DNA of 64,000 nucleotides, taken from NCBI GenBank assembly GCA_036426205.1, contig WSYH01002427.1, positions 23,158-87,157 of the forward strand, read 5' to 3'. The notes beneath the pieces are model-generated. The model was not told the origin of the DNA, did not search any database, and saw nothing but the letters and a program-made list of their open reading frames with translations. Numbering within the stretch: position 1 is the stretch's first letter; each line of letters opens with the position of its first letter. The translations under genes and the position numbers were made by a program. Below are positions 33,061 to 44,437 of the stretch, piece by piece. This stretch comes from Ascaphus truei. Taxonomy: Eukaryota > Chordata > Amphibia > Anura > Ascaphidae.

Positions 33061-34912
33061 TTGCGCAAAGCTGGTGAGCAAGAGAGACTGTCGTGTCGAG
33101 TGTCTCCTTTACCCAGTGCAACTAGTGAACAAATCATGGTGGACTTTGATATCCACCCCTACCAACTTCCAGGAGGCTTCCTGGTAGTAAAAGCAGGGGG
33201 AAGAGAGGTCCTCAGGTGTCTGTGTATGCAGTGCAGATTACCAAGAGGTGAAACCAGCACAACGGCGAGATGTCCACAATGTGGTATCCACTACTTGTGG
33301 CCCGTGGAGCCATTTGTACCAGGCCATGCAGTGGCGGAAGGAGGTACAGCCATGCTGATGACCGTAGAACCGCCCAAAATTAAGGAGGAGAAGGTGGCTG
33401 ATCCCGGAGAAGGGGGATCGCTACTAATGATTGCACCTAGGAAGGCCGGTGTGGAGGCCTGCACCCTCAGCGAGCACCTGGAACCTCGCTGTCAGTCCCC
33501 TGCGGAGGTACCCTTACCTTCATCACCATCATTCTCGTTGGACGACGAGAATGGGATTGGTGCATCGGTGGTGATGCACCTACCGGCGCACCACTACAGC
33601 GGTGCAGCAGAAGAAGAGCGGCTTACCTGTGACCTGGGCCCACTGCACATCTACATCCCTCAGCAGCAAGCGCTGCTGCGGCCGGAACCGCGGAAGAGTC
33701 CCACGGCCGTGGCGACTCATAGTGTGTCGGAGGGACATCCGGAGACGGGACCGGAGGAAGAGGAACCCATCGCAAGCCAGCGGAGTGGTGAGGAACCTCC
33801 TTACTCCCCCACAGGCTCCGATGGAGGCGGCCATGGAAAAGGCCCCAACTAAGGCCCAAGCCGAGCAGCAGAACGTCGCGGGATGTCCGGCGCCGGAAGC
33901 TGAGGAGAAGGAATTTCTGGTGCGGGACCTAGTGCAAGATGGCATGACCTCGCGAGAGGATGACATCAGTTCCGGTCTTCACAGCGGAGCCGACCGGAAG
34001 CGTCCAACAGTGGCACCCATCAGCAATAGTCTGTCCAGGGCGCAGATGGACAGATACATGCAGACTGTGCTGGGCTGCGGGAAGATGAGGGTGGGTAAGT
34101 CTGCAACACCCAGAGCTACTACGGTCGTGACATCGCCAAACTTTTAGTTTATTTGCCCAAGGACACGGACACTTCCCCATTCCCATTGCCCAGTGCTAAG
34201 GCCCCTGGCCCTATCACGTCTCCCGTGGGGTCACGTTCCAGTCACGGTGGGTCAGTCGATTCATGGGATAATTCAGGGGAACAGCCTGTTTCAACTATGG
34301 ACTGGGGGGACTGTATTACCTCGGATAAGGGGTCAGGGAGGGAAGTGGTGCCCTATGTAAAAACTCCTAAAATGAATCCCACAGTGTACACCCACATAGT
34401 ACGAGGGAGGTCCAAGCACTATGGGGCCTCCACCCATTCTAGCGCTACGTCTGGGGTCTGGTGGGGATATGGAAGGGTCCGAGACTGCTCTGGTGGTGAG
34501 AGAGCAGCTGAAGGAGCATAGTACCAAGTGGTGGGCTCCCTTATATGAAGGGTATTCGGCCTTCTTTGACCGCACCCGATTTATTCTCATGTGGGGAGAA
34601 GTGGTTGATCATTGGTGGGATGTAGGGGTATACTCAAGTGGGGAAGCCCAAGAGGAGTTAGTAAGAAGGTGGGACGAAATTCAGAAGGGGATACGTGTGC
34701 CCAAAGGATCTTCTATATTGTATGATGTTATTGCACCAGAAAAGCCTCTGTCCTGGGTATTGTCAGGTAAGGCAGGAAACAAGAAGCTGGTCATGGTAAG
34801 CCGGGCAGAGAGAGCCATAGTAACCCGATACAAACAATCCCATGGGTTCGAGTACCCCTATGTCCCTGAACCCATTATCAAGAGATTGAGGATAATAGGG
34901 ACACCTGGCTAA
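33061..34912 (+). pseudogene. Unrecognised gag-position reading frames
   Basis: Four overlapping frames (33061-33852, 33602-34147, 34153-34521, 34421-34912) tile the gag position of the LTR element and may be one broken or frameshifting frame. The first has a paired-Cys zinc-ribbon-like segment (CLCMQC then CPQCGIHY) near residues 56-80 and turns Pro/Glu-rich. The last is compact and well-composed, with WWAPLYEGYSAFFDRTRFIL, DHWWDVGVYSSGEAQEELVR and a basic C terminus ending in TAA-like stop at 34910. I do not recognise the family. No pol motif is present. Codon composition and length argue for real, now decayed, coding sequence, but this is not proven. Confidence 0.45.
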
Positions 34913-35326
34913 GGGAGGCTGTGGAGGATTACTTAAGCTCCAAGTCAAGCCATTCTGTATAAAGGACAGAAGAGAGGATGTGTTACCACATGCGAATTTA
35001 GAGTGTAGGGAGGAACACTTTTATGCATAAATTAGTGCACCGACTTGAGAATGGGCCGCCCAAGTCGTATTCTATCACTGTAATAGACCACAACGGGCGA
35101 GAGGTGAAAAAGCCTGGCCCCAGGCATGATTATTAAAGTTTGGATTCTCCATGAGGGAGTAATCCTAGTTATTGGGATTTGATAAGAGATGGTTCTGTGT
35201 ACAGTAATACACTTATGTTGTTGTGTAATAAAATTGTATTTTTGTATTTTTGCAGGTTGTTCATCTGAAGGAAGGCCCAGCAAATTTAGAACCAAGTGGG
35301 GACCATTGGATCCACCACAGGGAGAG

Positions 35327-35888
35327 TGTAACCCTGTGCAGTTTTGGGGTTATAGTTCTTTCTCCTCCTGTACAATAATCCCTGTTAAGGGCAGGTTTGC
35401 CAGGAGTAATCATGGGGCTTTTCCCCCACACACATGTGCAGTGTAGTATTCAGTGAAGGTAGTGTCATCAGGCTCTGTGTCCAATTACAGTGACACAGGG
35501 GTGGTGCCTATTGGAGCTATTTAGTGCACAGCACTTCCTGTATTTAGGGTGTGCCTCACCTACTATGAGTGAGGTGAGTCTATCCAGCAAACTGTCAGAG
35601 CTCTGGCAGGTTTATGGTCCTCCCTCATGAGAGTTGTGTGGAAGACTATTCCTCTTACTCCATCAGGGAGTAAGGGAAGAGATAGATCTGCTTTCATTGC
35701 CCTTGCCTGGGAGTGTATGGTCAGGGACTTCCTTTGGGTTGGCAACCTATAGTGAGCGGCTGAAGACCGGCCTTTATGATGGGCAGTCGGCCAGTGCTGA
35801 TGTTAATAAAGGATGCCAAAGATAAAGATCGCTTCTGTCCTGATTGTGGAGTAATTCAGGAAGAAGGTGCACAAAGAGGTCCTCTTTC
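35327..35888 (+). repeat. 3' LTR of the non-autonomous element, truncated
   Basis: It starts TGTAACCCTG and follows the 5' LTR for 563 bp with scattered differences, then passes within a few bases into Penelope-like RT sequence (CATTTTTTAGACC at 35891). The last 237 bp of the LTR are missing, so the junction is a deletion, not an insertion edge. Confidence 0.85.
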
Positions 35889-36857
35889 TTCATTTTTTAG
35901 ACCTTATGGTCTATGTTGAAAATAACAGCATTAAACAAAACGTACTTCAAAGAAATGATAGTAAGAACAATATATTCTAAGAACTAGCTGCCATTTACTA
36001 AGGTGGATGGACAATGTCCCATCCGGTCAATATTGCTAGAATATGTCAGAACTGTACAGATCAAGATCACTTCCAGTTACAGGCAGATAAGATCAAACAG
36101 AGATTTATTAGAAAGGTGTACAAAAAAGAAAAAACTAGACCAGCAATGGTAAAAGCAGAACAATAGTGAGACAAGATCTATTGAACCTAAACAAAAAAAG
36201 AAGACCCATCAAGGAAAATTTGATTTCGCATTTTTAACCGGTTACAGTAGAGAGGCAGGCAAAATTAACAACATTATAAAAAAAACACTGGGACATTCTA
36301 AAAAATAATAATTTTTAGAAAAGCCTGTAATCTACGGAACAGGTTAGCACCCAGTGCACCAAGGGACAAAAAAGAGAGGGACAGTTCATGGTTGAATACT
36401 GGAAAAGGTTTCTATGGATGCAGACAATGCAGAGCCTACCAATTTAGATCTTTGGACAGGACTGGTTTTTTGCTCACATGTTACGGGTGAGACATTTTCT
36501 ATTGAGTCGTGTATGACCTGCAGATCCACCCATGTTATCTATTTACTGGAGTGTTCTTGTAACATCCAGTATGTGGGGAAAACCAGTCAGCAAATCAGGA
36601 CCAGGATCATTGAACACCTCAGTTTTATTAAGAGGAAAGTACCATCACTTAGTGTACCTGTACATTTCACAGAAGTACACAGTGGTGACACTACCAGTTT
36701 TAAATTTACAGCCATTGAACAAGTCCAAGCACATTGGAGGGGCGGGGATAGGGATGTAGAGCTCCTTAAAAGGGAGGCCGTCTGGATCCATCATTTCAGA
36801 TCCCTAACACCTAGGGGCCTCAACATGGAGATAGACCTTGCTCCCTTTCTCCAATAA
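35889..36857 (+). pseudogene. Penelope-like RT end and GIY-YIG endonuclease
   Basis: 35891-36300 is the C-terminal part of the same RT as 28665-29605, on the opposite strand, with small indels (DLMVYVENNSIK, ARICQNCTDQDHFQLQADKI, KFDFAFLTGYS). The open frame 36414-36857 encodes the GIY-YIG nuclease domain. STHVIYLLECSCNIQYVGKT gives the two strands (GIY replaced by VIY; YVG kept), RTRIIEHL gives the catalytic Arg helix, and LLKREAVWIHHFRSLTPRGL gives the catalytic Glu block and the usual C terminus. Penelope-like elements use this endonuclease for target cutting. The endonuclease portion is the least damaged piece of this copy. Sequence between RT and nuclease (36300-36410) carries stops. Confidence 0.88.
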
Positions 36858-38569
36858 GATTTACTAACATTTGTCATGATAATATCATGAGCTACTAGGT
36901 CGTTTAATTCCCTTTGGTGCTTGAGGGGTTAATGAGCTACACTTGTTTAACAAAATACCAAATGCTGGGTTTGAAACTGGTCAGGACTGTTTTCTGTCTG
37001 CTCTGAATTTCAAAGGAACTTACTTGGGGCGGGGGTCCATACTGGATAGCCCACTCAAGGTGTCAATTGTTTTAATCAAAGAAGAGCAGCTTCAAAGTAT
37101 TCTGTAGAAAGGGGTGGGGTGATGACAGTGCCTTAAAGTATTGTATCTAAGTCTGGGGGAGTTTGTTACAAGTCAGATCTGTCCAGGGGCATGCTTGAAA
37201 AGCATAGCAGACCTCATCTTCTGAACCAGTGCCTCTCTGGGAAAAATCCATAGCATGTGGTAATGTACTGTATAGGATTTTCTGTTTTACCCCTTTTACT
37301 TTAAGAAGCTGCTCTGCCTTATATTGTAATTGTATGTTTATTTTGTAATACCTTTTCTGTAATTCAAGCACTGTATTTTTATATATATTAAACCATTTAA
37401 TAAGTAATGCTTTGGGCTCTGAATGAACTTTGTGCACGCTGGAGAGAATAACTTGCTAAATTCAGGCACATGTTACTACAACTGATTGTGTGTTAGAGTG
37501 CATAGTTTTTCCTATCATAAACAGGGACCTGAAGCCCTGGCGGATATTTTAGTCTAAGATCTTTTATCATATCTGCATAACCTCAGGTGGTGGCAGTGGA
37601 TGGTTATGATGTGCAATTGAGTAGGGGTTAATACTAACTCGCTGGTTCCTTGCAGAGGAGAAAGGGGGGTTGCTAGAGAAGCCTTTGTGTATTAACCCTG
37701 GTTGCATATCTAAAGTCACGTGCTCGCTTGTGTGCTGTTCGTGGCGGTGGTATATTGGGACGGCTTGAGGAGAGATACAACCCATTTGAGGGACCCCTGA
37801 GTGGGTGAAGAGTGGGTACGCTTGCGAGCGTCGGTATTAACCCTTGTCCCGTATGCAGGTCACGTGCTAGCAGGGGGTCTTACGTGACAATATTAATACA
37901 TCCTTTAATGCTTTGTCTCTCTCTCTCCCTTAGGACTTTGTCATCTTTTATTGCACTCTGTGCTTTAGCGTTTATATATCTAGCTAGTCTAGGTTGATCA
38001 AGCCATCTCTGTTACACTTGTTTTTTGTACTTTTTCATATATCTTGCCTATACATTTTCTGTTATCTTCCATCATGAGTGACTGTAATGCATCATCCACT
38101 TACGCTCTTTCCGCCCCCCCTCTCATTAATGAACTATACATGTGTTTTAACACCTTTTTATTTTACATCCATACATTGTCATCATACATCCCCTATATGC
38201 TAAATATGTATGAGCCTCCTTACATTTGTCTATATGGATAACCCCAGCTCCCCTCCCTTTTTTTTCAACATTATATATCATTCTTTCCTCTTAATCACCT
38301 CCACAAATAAATTCTTATTATTCAATATTTATTTTATATATTTTTTATATTCATTTGGAACATTTATTGTTTAATATATTTTTTATTATTTTATATATTT
38401 TTTTATTATCATTAATATAGCTTTTTGTTAAGATGCTTTCTACCCCGTCCATCCCCATTTCATTTCCTTTAATTTTTATAGCTGGATTACGTATTATGGA
38501 CATTGTTATTTTTGTACATTGTTTAATGAATACAATATTGAAAGATATATATGTTAAGATCAATGCTTA
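36858..38569 (+). mobile_element. Penelope-like 3' non-coding region
   Basis: No gene. The last part (about 38480-38569) matches the minus strand of 22975-23100, the other Penelope copy. T-rich runs at 38260-38420 precede it. The part around 36900-37560 has a different texture and may be a further inserted LTR, not resolved. The region ends at the CTTA target duplication of the next gypsy element. Confidence 0.55.
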
Positions 38570-39824
38570 TGTAACGGGTATTCCACCCCACCCAATCGCA
38601 TATATAGTGTGGGTGCGGAGAACATACAGTGTTACCAGGTGTGGTGCGTTATCTGTTGGCTCACAGGAGGGCTGAGCTTCCGCCACGGGGAACCTCGGGC
38701 AATTATAGTAAGAGTAACCTTGTACTCAGTGCAGCGCCTCCACCTGTGATGGTTCCTAGCAGAGCAGGAATTGTTCCTCGCAGGACACATACAATAACCA
38801 GCACAACGTATGTAAACAATTAATGACTTTACATGCAGCAACCATAACCGTACTTGCATATCATATCAAAAGGTGTCCCTCGCTAGAGGGGACACTGACT
38901 ACTGCGTCTCACAGGACGCTAACACCATCCTGCACCACGGCGGACGCCAAAGCTTCCCCGAACCCGCCACCGGGTGATCCCACCCCGTGTCCAGTAACCT
39001 CACACAATGTCCCGCACTCTACAGAGAAAGGATATGTGTGACTGCGCAGTCACTATTTAAGATAATAGGATTGTTGGTGCACTTGTAGGGTTAGAGTACC
39101 TGCCGAGCATTTCAGTGCTCGGATCTGCAACTGCTTCGAAAAGGATCAGACGAGCTCCTACACGATATCCCAGATCCACCTGCGTGGTGATCCGTCAGGG
39201 GCGATCCACCCTGAAGATAGTCCAGTTCTCTTAATGACAGAGGCTTGAGCCCCAGTCTCTCAGCAGGAACGCAGCATCCGCTGTGTCCCTAACTAACAAA
39301 TAGCTAATGGGGCAGGGTCCCTAGCCTGTCCCTACAAACTCAGCTACTGTGACTCAGGGCTATCTGGGGCCTAGGGGATTGCTGGCCTAGTGCAGGGAGT
39401 CACTGACTCCTGCACCCTACCTCCTTCCCCTAGCTGCTCCGGTCACGAAGTGCCAACGTGCTGCAAACCCACGAAAATGTATCCATCTCCTTGTAGGGAG
39501 ATGGTGCAGCCCTATTGGCTCCCTGGGGTCATGTGACTCTGCACCTGTGCACCCTGGGGGTGGACTGGCCTGCACTGCGCATGCGCGACCTATCTGTGTT
39601 CCTCCCGGCGCTCCGGTGCCCTTGCGCATGCGCAATGCACCTAGCAATGGCGGCGCCCTGCTCCGCTAGCCGCCGGGACTGCAGCAACGCGACCACGGCC
39701 CTAGCAACGGCCCGATCGCGTCCCCAGTAACCGGCCTGCTCGCGTCCCTGGCAACTGGCCGCAAAAGAGAGAGAGAGGCGCGCTGCTCGCGCACGGCGCC
39801 GCACCAACAGGGGACCTGGCTACA
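38570..39824 (-). repeat. 3' LTR of the PNMA-type gypsy
   Basis: In element sense it starts TGTAGCCAGGTCCCC (39824) after the purine tract CCAGGGGAGGA and ends ACCCGTTACA (38570). It is 1255 bp and about 95% similar by eye to the 5' LTR, with small indels in a GC-rich CCGGTTGC-repeat area. Confidence 0.9.
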
Positions 39825-40059
39825 TCCTCCCCTGGTAAAAAACCCCAACGTCCTCGCTTGGGACACAACTCAATATAACTATGCACAAAAATTATATAAT
39901 GAAAATGGCACATCGTTATATAATAAAAATGCAACAATTCAATGCGATCTTACTTATCATCTCTAGATCAGATTGCACATTTCAGTGAACATCACAATGA
40001 CGGACTGCATTCTGCTGCGAGCCCAGTGCTGAGCCTCATAATGGGGTGCCCCAATTTGA

Positions 40060-42928
40060 TCATAAGTTACCCTTATTTGGAGGGTACCTGACTCTTTGGC
40101 TCCTGCAGAGCTGTTCTTCCGCAACTCCCTCTGGGGAGTAATAAGTATAGTCCTGAGGCTCAGCCTCTTCCCTTGAGGGGAGAAATGTCTCTGGACAGTC
40201 TCTGTTTGGCACAAAGCACGGGCTCTGTGGATCCAAAGGCTGGCCTGTTGGTGCCACCTTAGTAGGCGTTGGCCTACAGGGCCCATTACCCGTAGCTCCT
40301 CCGGGAGATGCCCCTCCATTGGGAGAATCCCTTTGAGAGGGTCCTTCCATAGGATCTTCCAGAGTCTCAGGATTGGTATGATCAGGTACAGTCTCTTGGC
40401 CAATCCCTGAGGAATCGGACTCACCATTGAGCAGTGTGGCCAGTATTTCTGCGTCCTCACCTCCCACTTGTGGAATGGGGAGAAGGTGATTTCGGTGCCA
40501 TACCTTTACCCGGCCATCAGTGTCTTTGATAAGGTAGACCGGGAGGCCAGGCATTTGAGATTCTATTTCATATACACCATCTCTCCATCGGTCAGCCAAT
40601 TGATGTTTTCCCGGGACTCCCAGATTGCGAAGCAACACAGCGTCTCCAGGACGAAGTTCCCGATATTTGACCTTATGGTCGTATCGCCTTTTATTGCCAG
40701 CATTCAGCTTAGCTGTGGATTTCTCAGCCTGTTGGTATGCCTGTTGCAAGCTGTCTTTGAGTCGTTGCACATATTTGAAATGGGTAGCGTTGTGTATCCC
40801 ATCCGTCGATACGCGAAGGCGTACATCTACTGGTAGCCTCGCCTCTCGTCCAAACATGCGGAAGTAGGGAGAGAATCCAGTTGACTCATGTCGAGTTGTA
40901 TGCGTGAACTAAGGCCTCTACATGTCGACTCCAGTCAGTCTTCTGGGCACCCTGTAGAGTTCCGAGCATGTCCAGTAGAGTTCTATTAAACCATTCTGGC
41001 AACGCATCTCCCTCAGGATGATACGGGGTTGTTCGTGATTTAGCAATGTTCAGCATTTTGAGCAATTCTCGGATCAGATTGCTCTCAAAATACCAACCTT
41101 GGTCTGAGTGGAGGCGGTTTCGAAGACCGTAGTGGACAAAGCACTTCTCCCATAATATCTTCTCCACTGTGATAGCTTTCTGGTCTTTAGTGGGGAAGGC
41201 CTGAGCATACCGGGTGTAATAGTCAGTGATGACCAGCACGTTGGATATTCCTCAGCTATCAGGCTCAATGCAGAGAAAGTCCATACACACAAGGTCCATG
41301 GGGCCAGAACTTTTCAGATGGCCCATAGGCGCTGCTCTGGTGGGCAGGGTCTTGCGCTGGATACACCTAGTACAACGGCGACAGTGGCGTTCTACGGCCT
41401 CTCTCATTTTGGGCCAGAAAAAGCGGTCCAACCCAAAGATCTTCTCTATACCGAGATGTCCATGCTCATCATGTAGGGACTTCAACACCAGGTTTTGCAA
41501 GTTCTTAGGAAGGACTAGTTGTCACCTATCTGGGTGGTTGTGGTATTGCACCACCCGATAGAGTAAGCAGTTGTCTATTTCGAATGTATCCACTTCCCGC
41601 ATGAGCAAGGCCGCCAAGTCGTTGGGGGCACGCTTCAGAAGGGCTGGGTTCTTCCTTTCGACGGCTTGCCTAATGATACTAACGACTGGATCTCGTATTT
41701 GGTAGTCTACCAGATCTTTCCACCGTAGCACTTTATCATGCGTGATGTTCATCCCTTTTGGATTACAGTAGGCGGCTGGGACAGCCTGCGACTGGCATTC
41801 CAAAGAATCTGAAACCCTTAATTCTGAGAATGCCACTTGATAGTTGACGATGGCGGCAGTGCTGCACATAGCTCGCACCCCGGGTCCTGGGAGTTCTTCC
41901 CATTCCTCATCATCTGGAGTAGCACTTAACCCTGGCCGTCAGGAGAGGGCGTCAGCCCCGACATTCAAGGGTCCCGGCTTATACTTCAGGGAGAAGCGGT
42001 AATTGTTCAGAGCGGCCAGCCATCGGTGTCCGGCTGCATCCAATTTGGCCGGGGTATTGATGTACGTGAGGGGATTGTTATCCGTCCTTACCTCAAACGT
42101 AACACCGTATAGGTAGTCGTGGAGTTTTTCCGTGATGGCCCATTTGAGAGCCAGGAATTCTAACTTGTGGACAGGGTATTTCTGTTCACTGGGTGTCAGA
42201 CTGCGGCTGATGTAGGCCACAGGCCGAAGCCCTTCGGGATGCTTCTGGTGCAAAACGGCGCCCAGTCCATTGAGACTGGCATCCACGTGTAGAACGTATG
42301 GTTGTTTGGGATCCGCATACGCAAGCACTGGCGCTTCGGTCAGGCATTTCTTCAATTTCAGGAAGGACTGTTCACACTCAGGCGTCCATTTATCCCCAAA
42401 CGGGTGGCGGGCCGATACAGCCTTTCTTCCGGTATCTTCAGGGTAGATCTTCAACAGACTATTCAGGGGTTTAGCTCTACTAGAGTACCCTTCCACAAAG
42501 CGACGGTAATACCCACAGAACCCCAGGAAGGATCGTAGCTCTGTGACATTCTCGGGACGCGGCCAGTTCACGACCGCTTCTACTTTGCTCAAGGGATCGC
42601 CACCGACCCAGCCAGACACGATGTGCCCCACGTAGGTCACTGAAGTGTGACAAAACCGGAACTTGTCCAGGGACAATTTCAGCCCTTCTTTCCCAAGACG
42701 GTCTATTACTTTAAACAGCCTTTCTTCATGCTCCTCCAGAGTTCTTCCGAAGACAATTATGTCATCCAGGTATACAAGACACTCCCAAGGGCTCATGTCC
42801 CCGATAGTCCTCTCCATCAGTCGCTGGAAGGTAGCAGGGGCCCCACATATACCTTGGGGCATACATGTAAATTGGTAGAACCCAAGGGGGCAGACGAAAG
42901 CTGTCTTCTCCTGATCCTCGGCATTCAT
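40060..42928 (-). pseudogene. Gypsy pol: RT palm, RNase H and integrase
   Basis: From 42928 the frame encodes MPQGICGAPATFQRLMERTI, LVYLDDIIVFG with YLDD, LGFCGYYRRFVEGY, and RNase H (LHVDASLNGLGAVLHQ, VHKLEFLALKWAIT, RTDNNPLTYI, VGADALS). TGA stops at about 41937, 41520 and 41250 lie in the same frame and each fits a CGA-to-TGA change or similar. Integrase has HDEHGHLGIEKIF and CRRCTRC (HHCC), MDLVCMDFLCIEPD (first Asp), HSDQGWYFESNLI (second Asp) and PEWFNRTLLDML (Glu). A shift near 40885 precedes the last frame 40857-40060 with RELRPGDAVLL and WHRNHLLPIP. Domain order is the ordinary RT-RH-IN, unlike the Gmr1-type neighbour. Confidence 0.9.
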
Positions 42929-43237
42929 AGGTACCTGATAGTACCCGACAGTGACCGGGCTGATTTCCCTCTATCGGGAGGCTGTTCCTCTGGATGACCT
43001 TCTCTCTCTGGACAGTTACTGGTGAAGTGACCCTTCTTACCGCAGTTATAGCACACAACCTCGCGTCGTTCCGGACGAACCTTGGACAGGAAGGTGGTCT
43101 GTTGGTGCGTCTTGGCTTGTACCCCTTGGACGAGGCAGCAGACTCTTCCTTCTTTTCCATAGAGCCCTTTCCCTTTGAGATGGAGGGGCTCTTAGGTTTA
43201 GCTGTAGAGTGTAGCACAACATGTGCCTCCTGCATTT
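42929..43237 (-). pseudogene. Gag C-terminal region with CCHC knuckle and deletion junction
   Basis: A basic Lys/Ser-rich stretch leads to VVCYNCGKKGHFTSNCPERE, a C-x2-C-x4-H-x4-C zinc knuckle at about 43010-43054. Only about 20 codons later (near 42950) the sequence becomes YYQVPMNAEDQEKTAF, a mid-RT motif. Protease and RT fingers with the first palm block, several hundred residues, are missing. Confidence 0.85.
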
Positions 43238-44371
43238 TCACTTGTCGCAGCAACTCGGTGAACGTAGAGGGACCCCGTCCATTATTTTGCTGCGGAACAT
43301 GTTGGCTATGGGGTGAGTGGGGCTTGATCCCCGCAGGTACTGCTTGTGGAGCGCTTCATCCATCCCAGAGGCAGGAATCAGCTTACGATTGAGTAGGATT
43401 CCCAAGACCAGCTGCAGGCAGTGAATAAAGGCTGACAAGTCTTCTCCCTCCTTCTGATAAAGATTGAAGTACTTCGTCCAGATCGCTCCTTCATCTTCTG
43501 CTAGTCCGTACGCTTCCAACAGGAACGCCACCATTTCCAACACCGTCACCTCTGGGTGTTGGTCCCTGTGGATGGTTACAATGGTAGAAGCGGGAGGCCT
43601 GAGACATTCCATGATATGCTGCCGTTTTACTGTATCAGTGCACGACCATTCCTCTACGACTTTTAAAGCGTTCTCCCTCCAAAGGTCTATCCCTTCCTCC
43701 CCCTGGGGTATTGGAAGCACTCCCGAGAAGGCCTTAAGTTTCCGGTAGCATTGAGACTGGGAGGCCATGGTGAAGGCTTCTACGAATTGGGGTAGCGTCA
43801 CCCCCATTATGACACCTTCATTCGTTACACTCTCTCTGATAGGCCGGGAGTTCGCCTCGTGGGGTGCGCTGTCTGGTGGAGAGGGCAGACTGTCAGCCTA
43901 ACTAGTGGCTCCCGTGAGGGCGCTTGAGGTAAAGTAGACTTTGGGTTGGGGACGGTCAACCCGGTTTGGGGTACTTGACACTGGTGCAAGTGGGGTCCAA
44001 GTACTGGTGGACGGTTCATCTGAAGCCTGAGGAGGGGCCCTTGGTGAAAACATTTCCCGTATTACTGGCAAGTCCGAGTATATAAGGGGGTAGCCTTCTG
44101 GCGGGCCCTCGGGGGCTATTAGAGTGTTCGGAGCCGTCTCTTGGCATATGTCCCGCCCCACAGTGAACAGTATGGCGCACAAATAAAAATTAGTGTCGAA
44201 CACCCTGCCCCGGTACCATACTTTATTTGACCCTATGAGCTCCCTCAGCGAGTCCAGGATGTCAGTCTCTGCTACTAATGCTGGGACGTTCCCTACAGCC
44301 ACGACGTAACCAGGGGGCTCCAGGACGGAGATGGCCCACGCATGGACCTCTTGACGTGAGGGAATCGCCAT
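43238..44371 (-). pseudogene. PNMA-like gag, one in-frame stop
   Basis: Starts at MAIPSRQEVHAWAISVLEPP (44371). Residues 1-100 look like the N-terminal domain of PNMA proteins, with VVAVGNVPALVAETDILDSL and YRGRVFDTNFYLCAILF as the RRM-like strands. A Pro/Ser-rich linker ends at an in-frame TAG at about 43898. In the same frame from 43807 comes the capsid: LKAFSGVLPIPQGEEGIDLW, VVEEWSCTDTVKRQHIMECL, FLLEAYGLAEDEGAIWTKYF and YQKEGEDLSAFIHCLQLVLG. This is the pattern of PNMA/Ty3 capsids. It ends after SCCDK by frameshift; the rest of gag and zinc knuckle are in other frames. PNMA genes of mammals are thought to come from such an element. Confidence 0.85.
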
Positions 44372-44419
44372 GTTGCTGATCTTTTATGATACTGATTTGA
44401 ATAGGGCACCCCAGAAGAT

Positions 44420-44437
44420 CTCAGCAGCGCCTCCAAA
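44420..44437 (-). promoter_or_regulatory. Primer-binding site
   Basis: In element sense TTTGGAGGCGCTGCTGAG follows the LTR end GTTACA directly. It is shared with the non-autonomous element at 31918. The tRNA was not identified. Confidence 0.65.

Larger units (their letters stand above)
31118..35888 (+). mobile_element. Non-autonomous LTR retrotransposon with unrecognised frames
   Basis: The 5' LTR is 31118-31917 (TGTAAC...GTTACA). A primer site TTTGGAGGCGCTGATGAG follows at once. A 3.4-kb interior ends in the purine-rich CACAGGGAGAG at 35316-35326, and a 3' LTR copy starts at 35327 but is cut at 35888. The interior shows no protease, RT, RNase H or integrase. The LTR end and primer site CGTTACATTTGGAGGCGCTG are identical to those of the gypsy element at 38570-45725, which suggests that lineage as its mobilising partner. 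It sits inside a Penelope-like element. Confidence 0.82.

Noticed and set aside
37147..37437. 96-residue minus frame in the Penelope 3' region
   Set aside because: No domain pattern, no supporting neighbours; treated as chance.
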